A DNA stretch of 64,000 nucleotides from Aquabacter cavernae (lineage in GTDB: Bacteria > Pseudomonadota > Alphaproteobacteria > Rhizobiales > Xanthobacteraceae), in the NCBI RefSeq assembly GCF_003993795.1, contig NZ_RWKV01000008.1:806001-870000 (forward strand), given 5' to 3'. Every line of letters begins with the position of its first letter. Position 1 is the stretch's first letter. The position numbers were made by a program, and so were the translations under genes. This document shows, one piece after another, positions 56,406 to 64,000 of the stretch. The notes under the pieces were generated by a model, which was not told the DNA's origin, ran no database searches, and saw nothing but the letters and a program-made list of their open reading frames with translations.

Positions 56406-56794
56406 TGCTTCTCTCCGGCGGCGTTGAACTGCTTGAGATAGGCGATGAGATCGATCCGCTCCGCCGCGGGCTTGATGCCGAAGAAGGGCATGCGCCCGGT
56501 GGGCGCCACCGCCTTGGGGTTGGCGATATAGGCGTCGAGCGTGGCCTCGTCCCACACCTTGCCGGCCTCGCCGCCCGCCTTGAGGTCGTCGGAATAGGTG
56601 AAACCGGGGGTCAGCGCCCATTTGGCGCCCACGATGCCGTTGAGCGGCGGGCCGACCTTGGTCTTCGCGCCGGGGCCGACCGCATGGCAAGCCTGGCACT
56701 TCATGAAAGCCTTCTCGCCCTTGGCAAGGTCCGGGTCGGCAAGGGCGGGGGAAGCGAACAGAAGGAGGAGGGGGAGGAGGATGAATCTACGCAT
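56402..56794 (-). CDS. class I c-type cytochrome
   Basis: 130 residues. Signal peptide MRRFILLPLLLLFASPALAD. Haem motif CQACH near residue 37, followed by AVGPGAKTKVGPPLNGIVGA; the distal Met is in TGRMPFFGIK. It resembles cytochrome c2/c550-type electron carriers of alphaproteobacteria. ATG 56794 aligns with the signal peptide; a frame 11 codons longer exists. It is translationally coupled to rsmE, an odd pairing, perhaps chance operon merging. Confidence 0.88.
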   Translation of the reverse strand: MRRFILLPLLLLFASPALADPDLAKGEKAFMKCQACHAVGPGAKTKVGPPLNGIVGAKWALTPGFTYSDDLKAGGEAGKVWDEATLDAYIANPKAVAPTGRMPFFGIKPAAERIDLIAYLKQFNAAGEKQ

Positions 56795-56851
56795 GGCGGC
56801 ATAGAACACCCCGCTCCCTGCCTCCACAATCCGGCGTCTGCGCGCACCCCC

Positions 56852-57868
56852 TCAGGCCAGAAGCGCAGGCCGGAACCGATAATATTGCTCTGCCAGCGCG
56901 TCGATCACGCACGCGCTGCCGATCTGCCGCAGATCGATGTCCTGCCCGGGCGGGCGGACGCCGGCCACTTCCGGATTACGCGGCCCGGTCACTTCCAGCG
57001 CCGTGGGGCCGAACAGGCCAACGCTGGGCACGCCGAGGGCACCGGCAATGTGCAGCATTCCCGAATCGTTGCCGAGGAACAGGGTGGCGCTCGCCAGTTG
57101 GAACACCGCATCTTCCAGCGGCGTCAGGGTAAAATCCCGCACGGGGACGGCAGCGGCAATAAGGCGTGCCATCTCCCGCTCCTGGGGGCCACCGAGCACC
57201 CAGACCTCCCAGCCCTCTGCGGCGAAGGCGCGGGCCACAGCCGCGAACCGTTCCACCGGCCAGAGCCGCTTGTCATTATAGGCGCCGGGCGCCAAGGCGA
57301 GGACGGACGCGGCCGGAGGGCCATCGGGCAAGTCCATCTGCCAGCGCACCAGCAGATCCGGCGCCACCGCCATGCGGGGCGGCATCAGGGGGCCGCAACC
57401 GGCCAGCCCCTTGCTCGAGGCCAGCGCGCAGACCTTCTCGGTCTCCCCATGCAGGCCTCGCTCGCCGAAGCGCGGACGGTTGATGAGGCCGACGCGCCCT
57501 TCTCCCAGCCAGCCGACCCGCTCCGGAATTCCGGCCAGGAAGGGCACGAGGGCGGACTTCAGGGTGCGACTCACCACATAGACCCGGCGATAGCGCTGCT
57601 CCCGCAGCCGCGCCGCCAGGTCCAGCTTGGCGCGCAATCCGAACTGGCGATGGGGCGTGTCGTCCACGAAGGCCGCCCGCAGGTCAGGCACGAAGGGCAC
57701 TAGGCGGTCGGTGGGGCTGCGGCACAGGAAGTCGATGGCGACGCCGGGATGCTGCGCAGCGATGTGGCGCGCCAGCGCGAAGCAACGCACATGGTCTCCG
57801 ATGCCGCCGAAACCGACGATCAGAAATGCCTCTTGTACTTTGCTCTGCCCCGGCCGCGCGGTCACCAT
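56852..57868 (-). CDS. family 9 glycosyltransferase (heptosyltransferase-like)
   Basis: 338 residues of a GT-B fold enzyme. AFLIVGFGGIGDHVRCFALA begins with the GGxGD loop of the family; LALAPGAYNDKRLWPVERFA binds the ADP-sugar, and GNDSGMLHIAGALGVPSVGL with FGPT is the GT9 C-terminal signature. Probable role in LPS core or another surface glycan; the sugar is unknown. It starts with ATG 57868 and is single, 47 bases from the lipoprotein gene. Confidence 0.85.
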   Translation of the reverse strand: MVTARPGQSKVQEAFLIVGFGGIGDHVRCFALARHIAAQHPGVAIDFLCRSPTDRLVPFVPDLRAAFVDDTPHRQFGLRAKLDLAARLREQRYRRVYVVSRTLKSALVPFLAGIPERVGWLGEGRVGLINRPRFGERGLHGETEKVCALASSKGLAGCGPLMPPRMAVAPDLLVRWQMDLPDGPPAASVLALAPGAYNDKRLWPVERFAAVARAFAAEGWEVWVLGGPQEREMARLIAAAVPVRDFTLTPLEDAVFQLASATLFLGNDSGMLHIAGALGVPSVGLFGPTALEVTGPRNPEVAGVRPPGQDIDLRQIGSACVIDALAEQYYRFRPALLA

Positions 57869-57915
57869 GCTACCACCTCACTCTCCGTTACCCCTGGCGG
57901 TAGCGGCGCGTAAGG

Positions 57916-58224
57916 TCAAGGGGCATCCTTCGCGGCTGCCTCTCCCCGCTCCTGGGTCTGTTTGGCCAGAGCCTCAAGCTCGGTCTCCATCTTCGCCTGC
58001 CCCTGGGCATCGAGCACGGGCGGGCGTGGAATGTCGGGCCCGGGTGTGGACAGGTTGGGATACTGGCCGTGCGGCGCCTGCGGGATGTCCGGCTCCTTGG
58101 GTCCGAACATGGAGAAGACCCCCTCCCCCGCACATCCCGTCACAAGGCTGAGGGCGCCGAGCATGAGGAGCACGCGCCCCCTGCCGCGCCCTGCGCCTCG
58201 TCGTCGGATCATCTCATGAGCCAT
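57916..58224 (-). CDS. small lipoprotein, function unknown
   Basis: 102 residues. A basic N-terminus and [13 protein letters not shown] form a lipobox with Cys as the first mature residue (LVTGC-AG). The mature part is Pro-rich: [20 protein letters not shown] and [15 protein letters not shown], then a short charged helix ([20 protein letters not shown]). It is likely anchored to the inner face of the outer membrane. ATG 58224 or ATG 58212 may be the start. It diverges from phaC. Confidence 0.75.
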   Translation of the reverse strand: MAHEMIRRRGAGRGRGRVLLMLGALSLVTGCAGEGVFSMFGPKEPDIPQAPHGQYPNLSTPGPDIPRPPVLDAQGQAKMETELEALAKQTQERGEAAAKDAP

Positions 58225-58380
58225 GGACCTCTCCGTGGAACGCAACTTTGTCCGCCGAACATCGGATCGGTGCGAGCGCGCCCCTCGCCCACCGCCTTTC
58301 GCCCCGCTAATATGCCCGAAGCAGGAAACGCGATACAGGGGTCAGCGTCCGATTACCGGCGCCGGCTGCAAGGAACAAGC

Positions 58381-60183
58381 ATGTCCGCCACGAAGGAAGT
58401 CACGTCCGAAGTCCGTCCTCCGAAGCTCGACATGGATGCCTTCGCCAATAATCTCGCCCAATTGGTCGAGGAAGGCGGAAAGGCCCTGGCGGCCTATATC
58501 CGCCCCCGCGAGGCGGGGAAGAAGGATGATCTCGCCGATGACGTGGCGGATGCGGTCCGCACCATCGGCAATGTCGCGGAATATTGGCTGTCCGATCCCC
58601 AGCGCGCGGTGGAAGCCCAATCGCGCCTGATGAGCGGCTATCTGGGGGTCTGGACCTCCGCCCTCCGGCGCATGTCCGGGGAAGAGGCCGAGCCGGTGGT
58701 CGCGCCCGACAGCCGCGATGCCCGCTTCAAGGATTCGGAGTGGACCACCAATCCCTTCTTCGATGCCCTCAAGCAGACCTATCTGGTCACCTCGCACTGG
58801 GCGGATTCCATGGTGCAGGAGGCCGACGGCCTGCCGCCCCATGAGAAGCACAAGGCGGAATTCCTCGTCCGCCAGCTCAGCAACGCTATTTCGCCGTCTA
58901 ACTTCATCCTCACCAATCCGGAACTGCTGCGCGAGACCGTCAACAGCTCCGGCGAGAACCTGGTGCGCGGCATGCGCAACCTCACCGAGGATTTGATCGA
59001 GGGGAAAGGCGACCTGCGGATCCGCCAGACGGACATGTCCGCCTTCGAGCTGGGCCGGAACCTCGCCCTCACGCCGGGCAAGGTCATCTTCGAGACCGAG
59101 TTGATGCAGCTCATCCAGTATGAGCCGACGACGCCGAGCGTGAAGAAGATGCCGGTGCTGATCGTCCCGCCCTGGATCAACAAGTTCTACATTCTCGATC
59201 TCACGCCCGAAAAATCCTACATCAAGTGGCTGGTGGACCAGGGCCTCACGGTGTTCGTAGTCTCCTGGGTCAATCCCGACGCGCGCCTCGCCGCCAAGGG
59301 CTTCGACGATTACATGCGCGACGGCATCCTGGCCGCGCTGGATGCGGTGCTGAAGGTGACCGGCGAGCCGCAGGCTCATCTCGTGGGCTATTGCGTGGGC
59401 GGCACGCTGCTGGCGGTGACTCTGGCCTATCTGGCGGGGATCGGCGACACGCGCGCCGCCAGCGCCACCTTCCTCACCACCCAGATCGACTTCACCCATG
59501 CGGGCGACCTAAAGGTGTTCGTGGACGAGGAGCAGCTGACGGTCCTGGAGCGCAGGATGAAGGAGCTGGGCTATCTCGAAGGCAAGAAGATGGCCAGCGC
59601 CTTCAACATGCTGCGCTCCAACGACCTGATCTGGCCCTACGTGGTCAACAACTACATGAAGGGCAAGGCGCCCTTTCCATTCGACCTGCTGTTCTGGAAC
59701 GCCGATTCCACCCGCATGCCGGCGGCGAACCACTCCTATTACCTGCGCAACTGCTACCTTGAGAACAACATCGCCAAGGGCAATGCCGAGATCGGCGGTG
59801 TGCGCATCGACATGGGGAAGGTGACCATCCCCGTCTATGACCTTGCCGCGCGCGAAGACCATATCGCTCCGCCGCGCTCCGCCTATATCGGCGCGGGGCT
59901 CCTGGGCGGGCCGGTCCGCTATGTGCTGTCCGGCTCCGGGCATATTGCCGGCGTGGTTAATCCGCCCGCGAAGAAGAAATACCAGTATTGGACCGACGGA
60001 CCCGCGGGCTCCTACGACCAGTGGCTGGCCGGCGCGCAGGAGCATCCCGGCTCCTGGTGGACGGACTGGATGACATGGTTCTCCGTCCTGCATCCAGAGG
60101 ACACGCAGTCACGCATGGTCGGTGGCGGCGTATTGAATCCGATCGAGGACGCCCCGGGCCGATATGTGCGGCAGAAATCATAA
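58381..60183 (+). CDS. phaC: class I poly(3-hydroxyalkanoate) synthase
   Basis: 600 residues. The PhaC N-terminal domain contains [20 protein letters not shown]. The alpha/beta-hydrolase core has [12 protein letters not shown] with nucleophile Cys338 in the lipase-like box, the catalytic Asp in [10 protein letters not shown], and the His in [15 protein letters not shown]. All of the triad is present. It polymerises 3-hydroxyacyl-CoA (short chain in class I) on granules. ATG 58381 follows AAGGAA. The next genes could supply propionyl-CoA. Confidence 0.95.
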   Translation: MSATKEVTSEVRPPKLDMDAFANNLAQLVEEGGKALAAYIRPREAGKKDDLADDVADAVRTIGNVAEYWLSDPQRAVEAQSRLMSGYLGVWTSALRRMSGEEAEPVVAPDSRDARFKDSEWTTNPFFDALKQTYLVTSHWADSMVQEADGLPPHEKHKAEFLVRQLSNAISPSNFILTNPELLRETVNSSGENLVRGMRNLTEDLIEGKGDLRIRQTDMSAFELGRNLALTPGKVIFETELMQLIQYEPTTPSVKKMPVLIVPPWINKFYILDLTPEKSYIKWLVDQGLTVFVVSWVNPDARLAAKGFDDYMRDGILAALDAVLKVTGEPQAHLVGYCVGGTLLAVTLAYLAGIGDTRAASATFLTTQIDFTHAGDLKVFVDEEQLTVLERRMKELGYLEGKKMASAFNMLRSNDLIWPYVVNNYMKGKAPFPFDLLFWNADSTRMPAANHSYYLRNCYLENNIAKGNAEIGGVRIDMGKVTIPVYDLAAREDHIAPPRSAYIGAGLLGGPVRYVLSGSGHIAGVVNPPAKKKYQYWTDGPAGSYDQWLAGAQEHPGSWWTDWMTWFSVLHPEDTQSRMVGGGVLNPIEDAPGRYVRQKS

Positions 60184-60324
60184 GGCTGGCTTTGGATATA
60201 GGCGCACTTAGCCAATTTTCGCCAATCATCACTGTCTTTTGCGCACGCAGACCTGTTGACGCTGCGACCGACTTGAAGACCTATACCCAGGCGGGTGAGC
60301 GGTACCCGCTCCTGGGGGGTCTTT

Positions 60325-61500
60325 ATGATGGCAAGTGCAGAAAATAATACCGGCCTATTGTCCGGTGTAACGATTATCGATTTGTCCCGTGTGCTGGCGG
60401 GTCCCTTCTGCACCATGACGCTGGCCAATCTCGGCGCGCGGGTGGTGAAGGTAGAAATGCCCGGCACCGGCGACGATTCCCGCGCCTTCGGCCCGTTCGC
60501 CAATGGCAAGTCGCTTTATTTCTCTGCCATTAATTGCAACAAGGAGAGCATCGCGCTCAACCTGAAACATCCCGACGACCGCGCCATCTTCGAGAAGATG
60601 CTTGAGAAGGCGGATGTGATTATCGAGAACTACCGTCCGGGCACCATGGAAAAGCTGGGCTACGGGTGGGAAACCCTGCATGCCCGCTATCCGCACCTGA
60701 TTTACGGCGCCGCCTCCGGCTTCGGCGACAGCGGCCCGTTCTCCAAGCGCGCCGCCTATGACATGGTGGTCCAGGGCATGGGCGGCATCATGAGCATGAC
60801 CGGCTATCCCGGCCAGCCGCCGGCCCGCGTCGGCATCTCCATCGGCGACGTCACCGCCGGCATCTATCTCTCCAACGGCATCTGCGCGGCGCTCTACAAG
60901 CGCGCGGTCTCCGGCGTCGCCTCCAAGATCGACATCGCCATGCTGGATTGCCAGGTGGCGATCCTGGAGGATTCCGTCACCGCCTATGCCAAGACCGGCG
61001 AGATCCCCGGCCCGCTCGGCACCCGCCATCCCTCCATCGCGCCCTTCCAGGCGTTCAACGCGAAGGACGGCAACGTCATCATCGCGGCGGGCAACGACCA
61101 TCTGTTCGGCCTCATGGCCGGCGCGCTCAAGCGTCCCGACCTGACCACCGACCCGCGCTTTGCCTCTAACGACCTGCGGCACCAGAACATCGACGCCCTC
61201 CAGGCGGAGATGGAGAAGACCCTGATGACCGCCACCGTGAAGGAATGGCTGGACGCGCTCAACGAAGCGGGCTGCCCGTGCGCGCCCATCAATGACGTGC
61301 CCCACATGATGGCCGAGCCCCAGGTGGCGGCGCGCAACATGATCATCTCCGTGGAAGATCCGGTTGCGGGCGCCATCAAGGTGGCGGGCAATCCCATCAA
61401 GGTGGTGGGCGCCATCGAGCCGACCACCTATTCGCCGCCCCCGGAACTGGACGGCGACCGTGCGCGAATCCTCGCTGACTTCGTTGGGGGTGCGAAATGA
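60325..61500 (+). CDS. CaiB/BaiF family (class III) CoA-transferase
   Basis: 391 residues. SGVTIIDLSRVLAGPFCTMT and LANLGARVVKVEMPGTGDDS begin the fold; NYRPGTMEKLGYGWETL follows. The catalytic Asp is D146 in AAYDMVVQGMGG. FGDSGPFSKRAAYD and IDIAMLDCQVAILEDSV are typical. It transfers CoA between acyl groups, and the acids involved are unknown. ATG 60325 is next to ATG 60328; the ribosome site is GGGGGG. Its stop overlaps the methylmalonyl-CoA decarboxylase start by ATGA, so the two act together. A mesaconate, succinate or methylmalonate CoA donor/acceptor is suggested by context only. Confidence 0.86.
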   Translation: MMASAENNTGLLSGVTIIDLSRVLAGPFCTMTLANLGARVVKVEMPGTGDDSRAFGPFANGKSLYFSAINCNKESIALNLKHPDDRAIFEKMLEKADVIIENYRPGTMEKLGYGWETLHARYPHLIYGAASGFGDSGPFSKRAAYDMVVQGMGGIMSMTGYPGQPPARVGISIGDVTAGIYLSNGICAALYKRAVSGVASKIDIAMLDCQVAILEDSVTAYAKTGEIPGPLGTRHPSIAPFQAFNAKDGNVIIAAGNDHLFGLMAGALKRPDLTTDPRFASNDLRHQNIDALQAEMEKTLMTATVKEWLDALNEAGCPCAPINDVPHMMAEPQVAARNMIISVEDPVAGAIKVAGNPIKVVGAIEPTTYSPPPELDGDRARILADFVGGAK

Positions 61501-62294
61501 CCGACGTGGCCAGCCAACCCCTCGTCACGGTAACGGTCACCGACCATGTGGCCACCGTCAGCCTCAACAATGCGGCCAAGCGGAATGCGCTCAGCGCCGC
61601 CTTGCTCGATGCCTTCATCGACGCCCTGTCCGGCCTGAAGGGCCAGGACGTGCGGGCGGTGATCCTGCGCGCCGCGCCGGGCCTTCCGGTCTGGTCCGCG
61701 GGGCATGACATCAAGGAACTGCCTCACGGCCACGAAGACCCGCTCGGCTATGCGGACCCGCTGGAGCGGGCCTTGCGGGCCATCCGGGAATTCCCCTACC
61801 CGGTCATCGCCATGATCCACGGTACGGTGTGGGGCGGCGCGTTCGACCTCGTCCTGTCCTGCGACATGATCGTGGCCGACGAGACGGCGAGCTTCGCCAT
61901 CACGCCGGTCAATCTGGGCCTGCCCTACAACACGACGGGCCTGCTCCACTTCATCGGCCGCCTGCCCATGAACCTCATCAAGGAGATGTTCTTCACGGCG
62001 ACGCCGCTGAAGGCCGACGATGCCGCCAAGTGGCACATCGTGAACCACCTTGTGCCCTCGGCGGAGCTGGACAGCTTCACCCAGGCGCTGGCGGAGGGCA
62101 TGACGCACAAGGCGCCGCTCGCCGTGGCGGTGATCAAGGAGCAGCTCCGGGTGCTCGCGGACTACCAGCCCATCGCGGCCCAGGTGTTCGAGCGCATCCA
62201 GGACATGCGCCGGGTCGTCTATGAGAGCGCCGACTTCCAGGAAGGGATCAACGCCTTCCTCGAGAAGCGCAAGGCCGTCTTCACCGGCAAATAG
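61497..62294 (+). CDS. scpB: methylmalonyl-CoA decarboxylase (enoyl-CoA hydratase fold, ScpB-like)
   Basis: 265 residues of the crotonase fold. MIHGTVWGGAFDLVLSCDMI, ITPVNLGLPYNTTGLLHFIG and HKAPLAVAVIKEQLRVLADY closely follow E. coli ScpB (YgfG), and FERIQDMRRVVYESADFQEG and NAFLEKRKAVF match its C-terminus. It converts (R)-methylmalonyl-CoA to propionyl-CoA in E. coli. Coupled to the CoA-transferase, as in a small operon. A strong terminator follows. Confidence 0.85.
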   Translation: MTDVASQPLVTVTVTDHVATVSLNNAAKRNALSAALLDAFIDALSGLKGQDVRAVILRAAPGLPVWSAGHDIKELPHGHEDPLGYADPLERALRAIREFPYPVIAMIHGTVWGGAFDLVLSCDMIVADETASFAITPVNLGLPYNTTGLLHFIGRLPMNLIKEMFFTATPLKADDAAKWHIVNHLVPSAELDSFTQALAEGMTHKAPLAVAVIKEQLRVLADYQPIAAQVFERIQDMRRVVYESADFQEGINAFLEKRKAVFTGK

Positions 62295-62303
62295 CCGAAA
62301 AGG

Positions 62304-62343
62304 AACGGCCTCCGGCAGGTGATGCCGGAGGCCGTTTTCTTTT
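62304..62343 (+). terminator. rho-independent terminator after scpB
   Basis: Perfect 14-bp stem (AACGGCCTCCGGCA with TGCCGGAGGCCGTT), loop GGTGA, then TTTTCTTTT. Ends the CoA-transferase/scpB unit. Confidence 0.93.
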
Positions 62344-62367
62344 GGAACCGCCCGTTCGAGCCGAGCC

Positions 62368-62733
62368 TCAGTCGAAGGTGGCCGAGGTGGTGTCGCTCTT
62401 GCGGTTGTAGCGAATGGTGATCTTCTCGACCTTGCACAGGTCGATATTGCGCCAGTAGGCGCTGGAATCGTCGTCCGCATAGACGACCTTCAGATCCCAC
62501 TTGCAGGTCGAGTCGCCGCGCTCGAAATCGATATCCCAGGCATCGCCGTCGGCAAGGACATCCTTGCCGAGCACGTCCTCCTCCCAGTCCTCGGACTTGG
62601 TGGGAGAGACATAGACATGGCTGATGTCATAGCCGGTCTTGTTCACCAGCTCGAAATCCTGCTTCGCGGCCAGTGCCGGAGACATGGTAAATGCCGCCAG
62701 CGCCAGCGCGGCGCCGAACAGAGAACGCTTCAT
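62368..62733 (-). CDS. small exported protein, function unknown
   Basis: 121 residues. Signal peptide MKRSLFGAALALAAFTMSPA cleaved near ALA-AKQ. Mature part: FELVNKTGYDISHVYVSPTK and KWDLKVVYADDDSSAYWRN, with NIDLCKVEKITIRYNRKSDT. Two Cys (STCKWD and DLCKVE) may form a disulfide. The VNKTGYDI-HVYVSP segment is a conserved beta-sandwich start in small Rhizobiales exported proteins; no function is known to me. ATG 62733. Convergent with scpB. Confidence 0.75.
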   Translation of the reverse strand: MKRSLFGAALALAAFTMSPALAAKQDFELVNKTGYDISHVYVSPTKSEDWEEDVLGKDVLADGDAWDIDFERGDSTCKWDLKVVYADDDSSAYWRNIDLCKVEKITIRYNRKSDTTSATFD

Positions 62734-62902
62734 CGCTCATCCCCCGAAAATTGCGCCGCGCCCCGATCTTCCCCACAGGGTGCAGGCCAATCGTCCGCTC
62801 ATGGCCGGAGGACGATCCTCCGGTATCCACCTTTCAACAAGACGGCGAGCGCCCGTCAATCGCAGTGCACAAGACGCGACCGGATTTATTTTTGGCCCGT
62901 CC

Positions 62903-63604
62903 TCACACCTCGAAGGGCTGGCCGGACTTGGGTACCAGAACCTTCGTCGCGCCGCCCTCCAGCGCCGCCACGAAGCCGGAAGCGTCCTGCACCAGCGGCG
63001 GGAAGGAGGCATAGTGGCAGGGGACCACGGTCTCTACGTTCAGGAAGCGCTGCACCGCAATGGCCGCCGTCTCCGGGCCCATGGTGAAGCGGTCGCCGAT
63101 GGGCACGAAAGCCACCTTGGGACCATGGATCTCGCTGATGAGCGCCATGTCGGAGAAGATGTCCGTATCGCCCAGGTGCCAGATGGCGGGCTCGCCGGGC
63201 GCCTTCACGATGAGGCCGTTGGCGTTGCCGAGATAGGTGGGGCTCGGCCCGCCGCCGCCCGAGGAATGGTCCGCCCGCACCATGGTGACCTTGAAGCCGC
63301 CCGCATCAATGGTGCCGCCGGTATTCATCATCTGGAGCTGGTCGAGGCCCTGCCCCGCCAGATGGGCGCAGATCTCTGCATTGGCCACCACGGGCACAGG
63401 GATCGCCGCGTTCTTCACGATGTCCACCGTATCGCCCAGATGGTCGCCATGGCCGTGGGTGAGCAGGATATGCGTCACGCCCCCGATGGCAGCCGAGCGG
63501 TCGCCCGTGAAGCCGGGATTGCCGGTGAGGAAGGGGTCGATCAAGACGACCTTGTCGGCGAACTCCAGCCGGAAGGCCGCATGTCCGAACCAGGTGATCT
63601 TCAT
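62903..63604 (-). CDS. metal-dependent hydrolase, UPF0173 (metallo-beta-lactamase fold)
   Basis: 233 residues. MKITWFGHAAFRLEFADKVV and LIDPFLTGNPGF start the family. ILLTHGHGDHLGDTVDIV is the HxHxDH metal motif; VRADHSSGGG, AIWHLGDTDIFSDM and PCHYASFP give further ligands. Full length for UPF0173. The substrate is unknown. It is not PhnP: it lacks the phosphodiesterase features and lies 38 kb from the phn locus. Divergent from ruvX. Confidence 0.9.
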   Translation of the reverse strand: MKITWFGHAAFRLEFADKVVLIDPFLTGNPGFTGDRSAAIGGVTHILLTHGHGDHLGDTVDIVKNAAIPVPVVANAEICAHLAGQGLDQLQMMNTGGTIDAGGFKVTMVRADHSSGGGGPSPTYLGNANGLIVKAPGEPAIWHLGDTDIFSDMALISEIHGPKVAFVPIGDRFTMGPETAAIAVQRFLNVETVVPCHYASFPPLVQDASGFVAALEGGATKVLVPKSGQPFEV

Positions 63605-63752
63605 GACGAACTCCCTTCGCGATTATCCATAGGCGGCTGCCGGGGCAGCGCGGCGGAGCATGCCCCAAGCCCCCCACGCCGCGCAACGCTGCCCGTGAAG
63701 CCACCGCTTCCCATGCCTCCCGCCCGGTGTCGCGCCGTGCTAGCCATGGGCC

Positions 63753-64000
63753 ATGATCGCGCCCGACGCTCCCGCCCCCGTTCTTCCCCTCGCCGAACTG
63801 GCCCCGCTCCTGCCCGCGCGCGGCGCGTTGATCGGGCTCGACCTCGGCACCAAGACCATCGGCGTCGCCTCCGCGGACCCCGACCGGATGCTCGCCACCA
63901 TCATCGAGACGGTGAAGCGCGCCAAGTTCACGGCCGATGCCGAACGGCTCATCGCGCTGGCGAACGAGCGCAAGGCGGTGGCCTTCATCCTCGGCCTGCC
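63753..64000 (+). CDS. ruvX: RuvX/YqgF Holliday junction resolvase-like protein (partial)
   Basis: The first ~83 residues; the gene continues past the window. GALIGLDLGTKTIGVASADP is the RNase H-like start with the catalytic Asp in GLDLG, followed by ATIIETVKRAKFTADAERLI. The family acts on rRNA maturation or Holliday junctions. ATG 63753 is chosen to include a Pro/Ala-rich leader (about 25 residues) that many alphaproteobacterial members also have. Confidence 0.88.
   Translation, partial: MIAPDAPAPVLPLAELAPLLPARGALIGLDLGTKTIGVASADPDRMLATIIETVKRAKFTADAERLIALANERKAVAFILGL

Noticed and set aside
62903-63604. The metallo-beta-lactamase protein as the missing PhnP
   Set aside because: It matches UPF0173 and is 38 kb from phn, with no supporting context.

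Overview
The window is a GC-rich chromosomal segment of an alphaproteobacterium, most likely order Hyphomicrobiales (Rhizobiales) and possibly family Xanthobacteraceae. The reasons are a SciP (DUF1153) cell-cycle regulator next to CtrA-like sites, a porin of the Omp2/porin_2 type, a leucine-coded leuA leader, a class I PHA synthase, and short dispersed intergenic palindromes typical of rhizobial genomes. The taxon is an inference. I see no transposase, phage gene, plasmid function or CRISPR array. The segment looks like core and accessory metabolism.

Layout. 1-1320: the start of a TolC-like metal-efflux outer membrane protein, a small exported His/Cys protein and tRNA-Lys. 1.5-4.8 kb: a tricarboxylate transporter (tctC-tctB-tctA) ending in a clear terminator. 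5.1-6.9 kb: leuA behind a leucine-rich leader peptide and attenuator-like hairpin. 7.0-12.3 kb: single enzymes (NUDIX, ene-reductase, PhzF, pyridoxal kinase, amidase), then an unannotated 27-residue membrane peptide with its own hairpin. 12.8-24.3 kb: a complete phosphonate locus. It comprises phnCDE1E2 uptake, a divergent phnF-PPOX flavoprotein pair, and phnGHIJKLMN for C-P lyase, most genes overlapping by 1-4 bases. A PHO-box-like repeat precedes phnC and a PhnF-type operator lies between phnF and phnG. 24.3-24.7 kb: sciP, whose 3' end overlaps phnN on the opposite strand. 25-29.6 kb: glyQ, an MFS transporter and glyS. 29.6-34.3 kb: palindromic repeats, a repeat-rich exported protein, an orphan TRAP binding protein, the Mrp-UDG-GST run and tRNA-Val.

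34.5-41 kb: exported small protein, YdcF, isovaleryl-CoA dehydrogenase, a GGDEF-EAL sensor and MgtE. 41.2-44.6 kb: polysaccharide deacetylase, tRNA-Leu, lipB and a porin with a strong hairpin in its leader. 44.7-49.8 kb: gatB, a glycosyltransferase, a repeat pair, then chorismate mutase translationally coupled to gatA and gatC. 49.9-58.2 kb: recQ, a Tat-type gamma-glutamylcyclotransferase-like protein, a Chloroflexus-type malyl-CoA lyase, hspQ, a GCS2-type ligase, rsmE-cytochrome c, a GT9 enzyme and a lipoprotein. 58.4-64 kb: phaC, a coupled CoA-transferase/methylmalonyl-CoA decarboxylase pair, a small exported protein, a metallo-beta-lactamase-fold hydrolase and the start of ruvX.

The best candidates for little-described biology are the 27-residue peptide unit at 12.4 kb, the PPOX flavoprotein coupled to phnF, the sciP/phnN convergent overlap with paired CtrA-like boxes, the leuA attenuator, the CoA-transferase/decarboxylase pair beside phaC, and a GGDEF-EAL gene whose best start codon is ATT.
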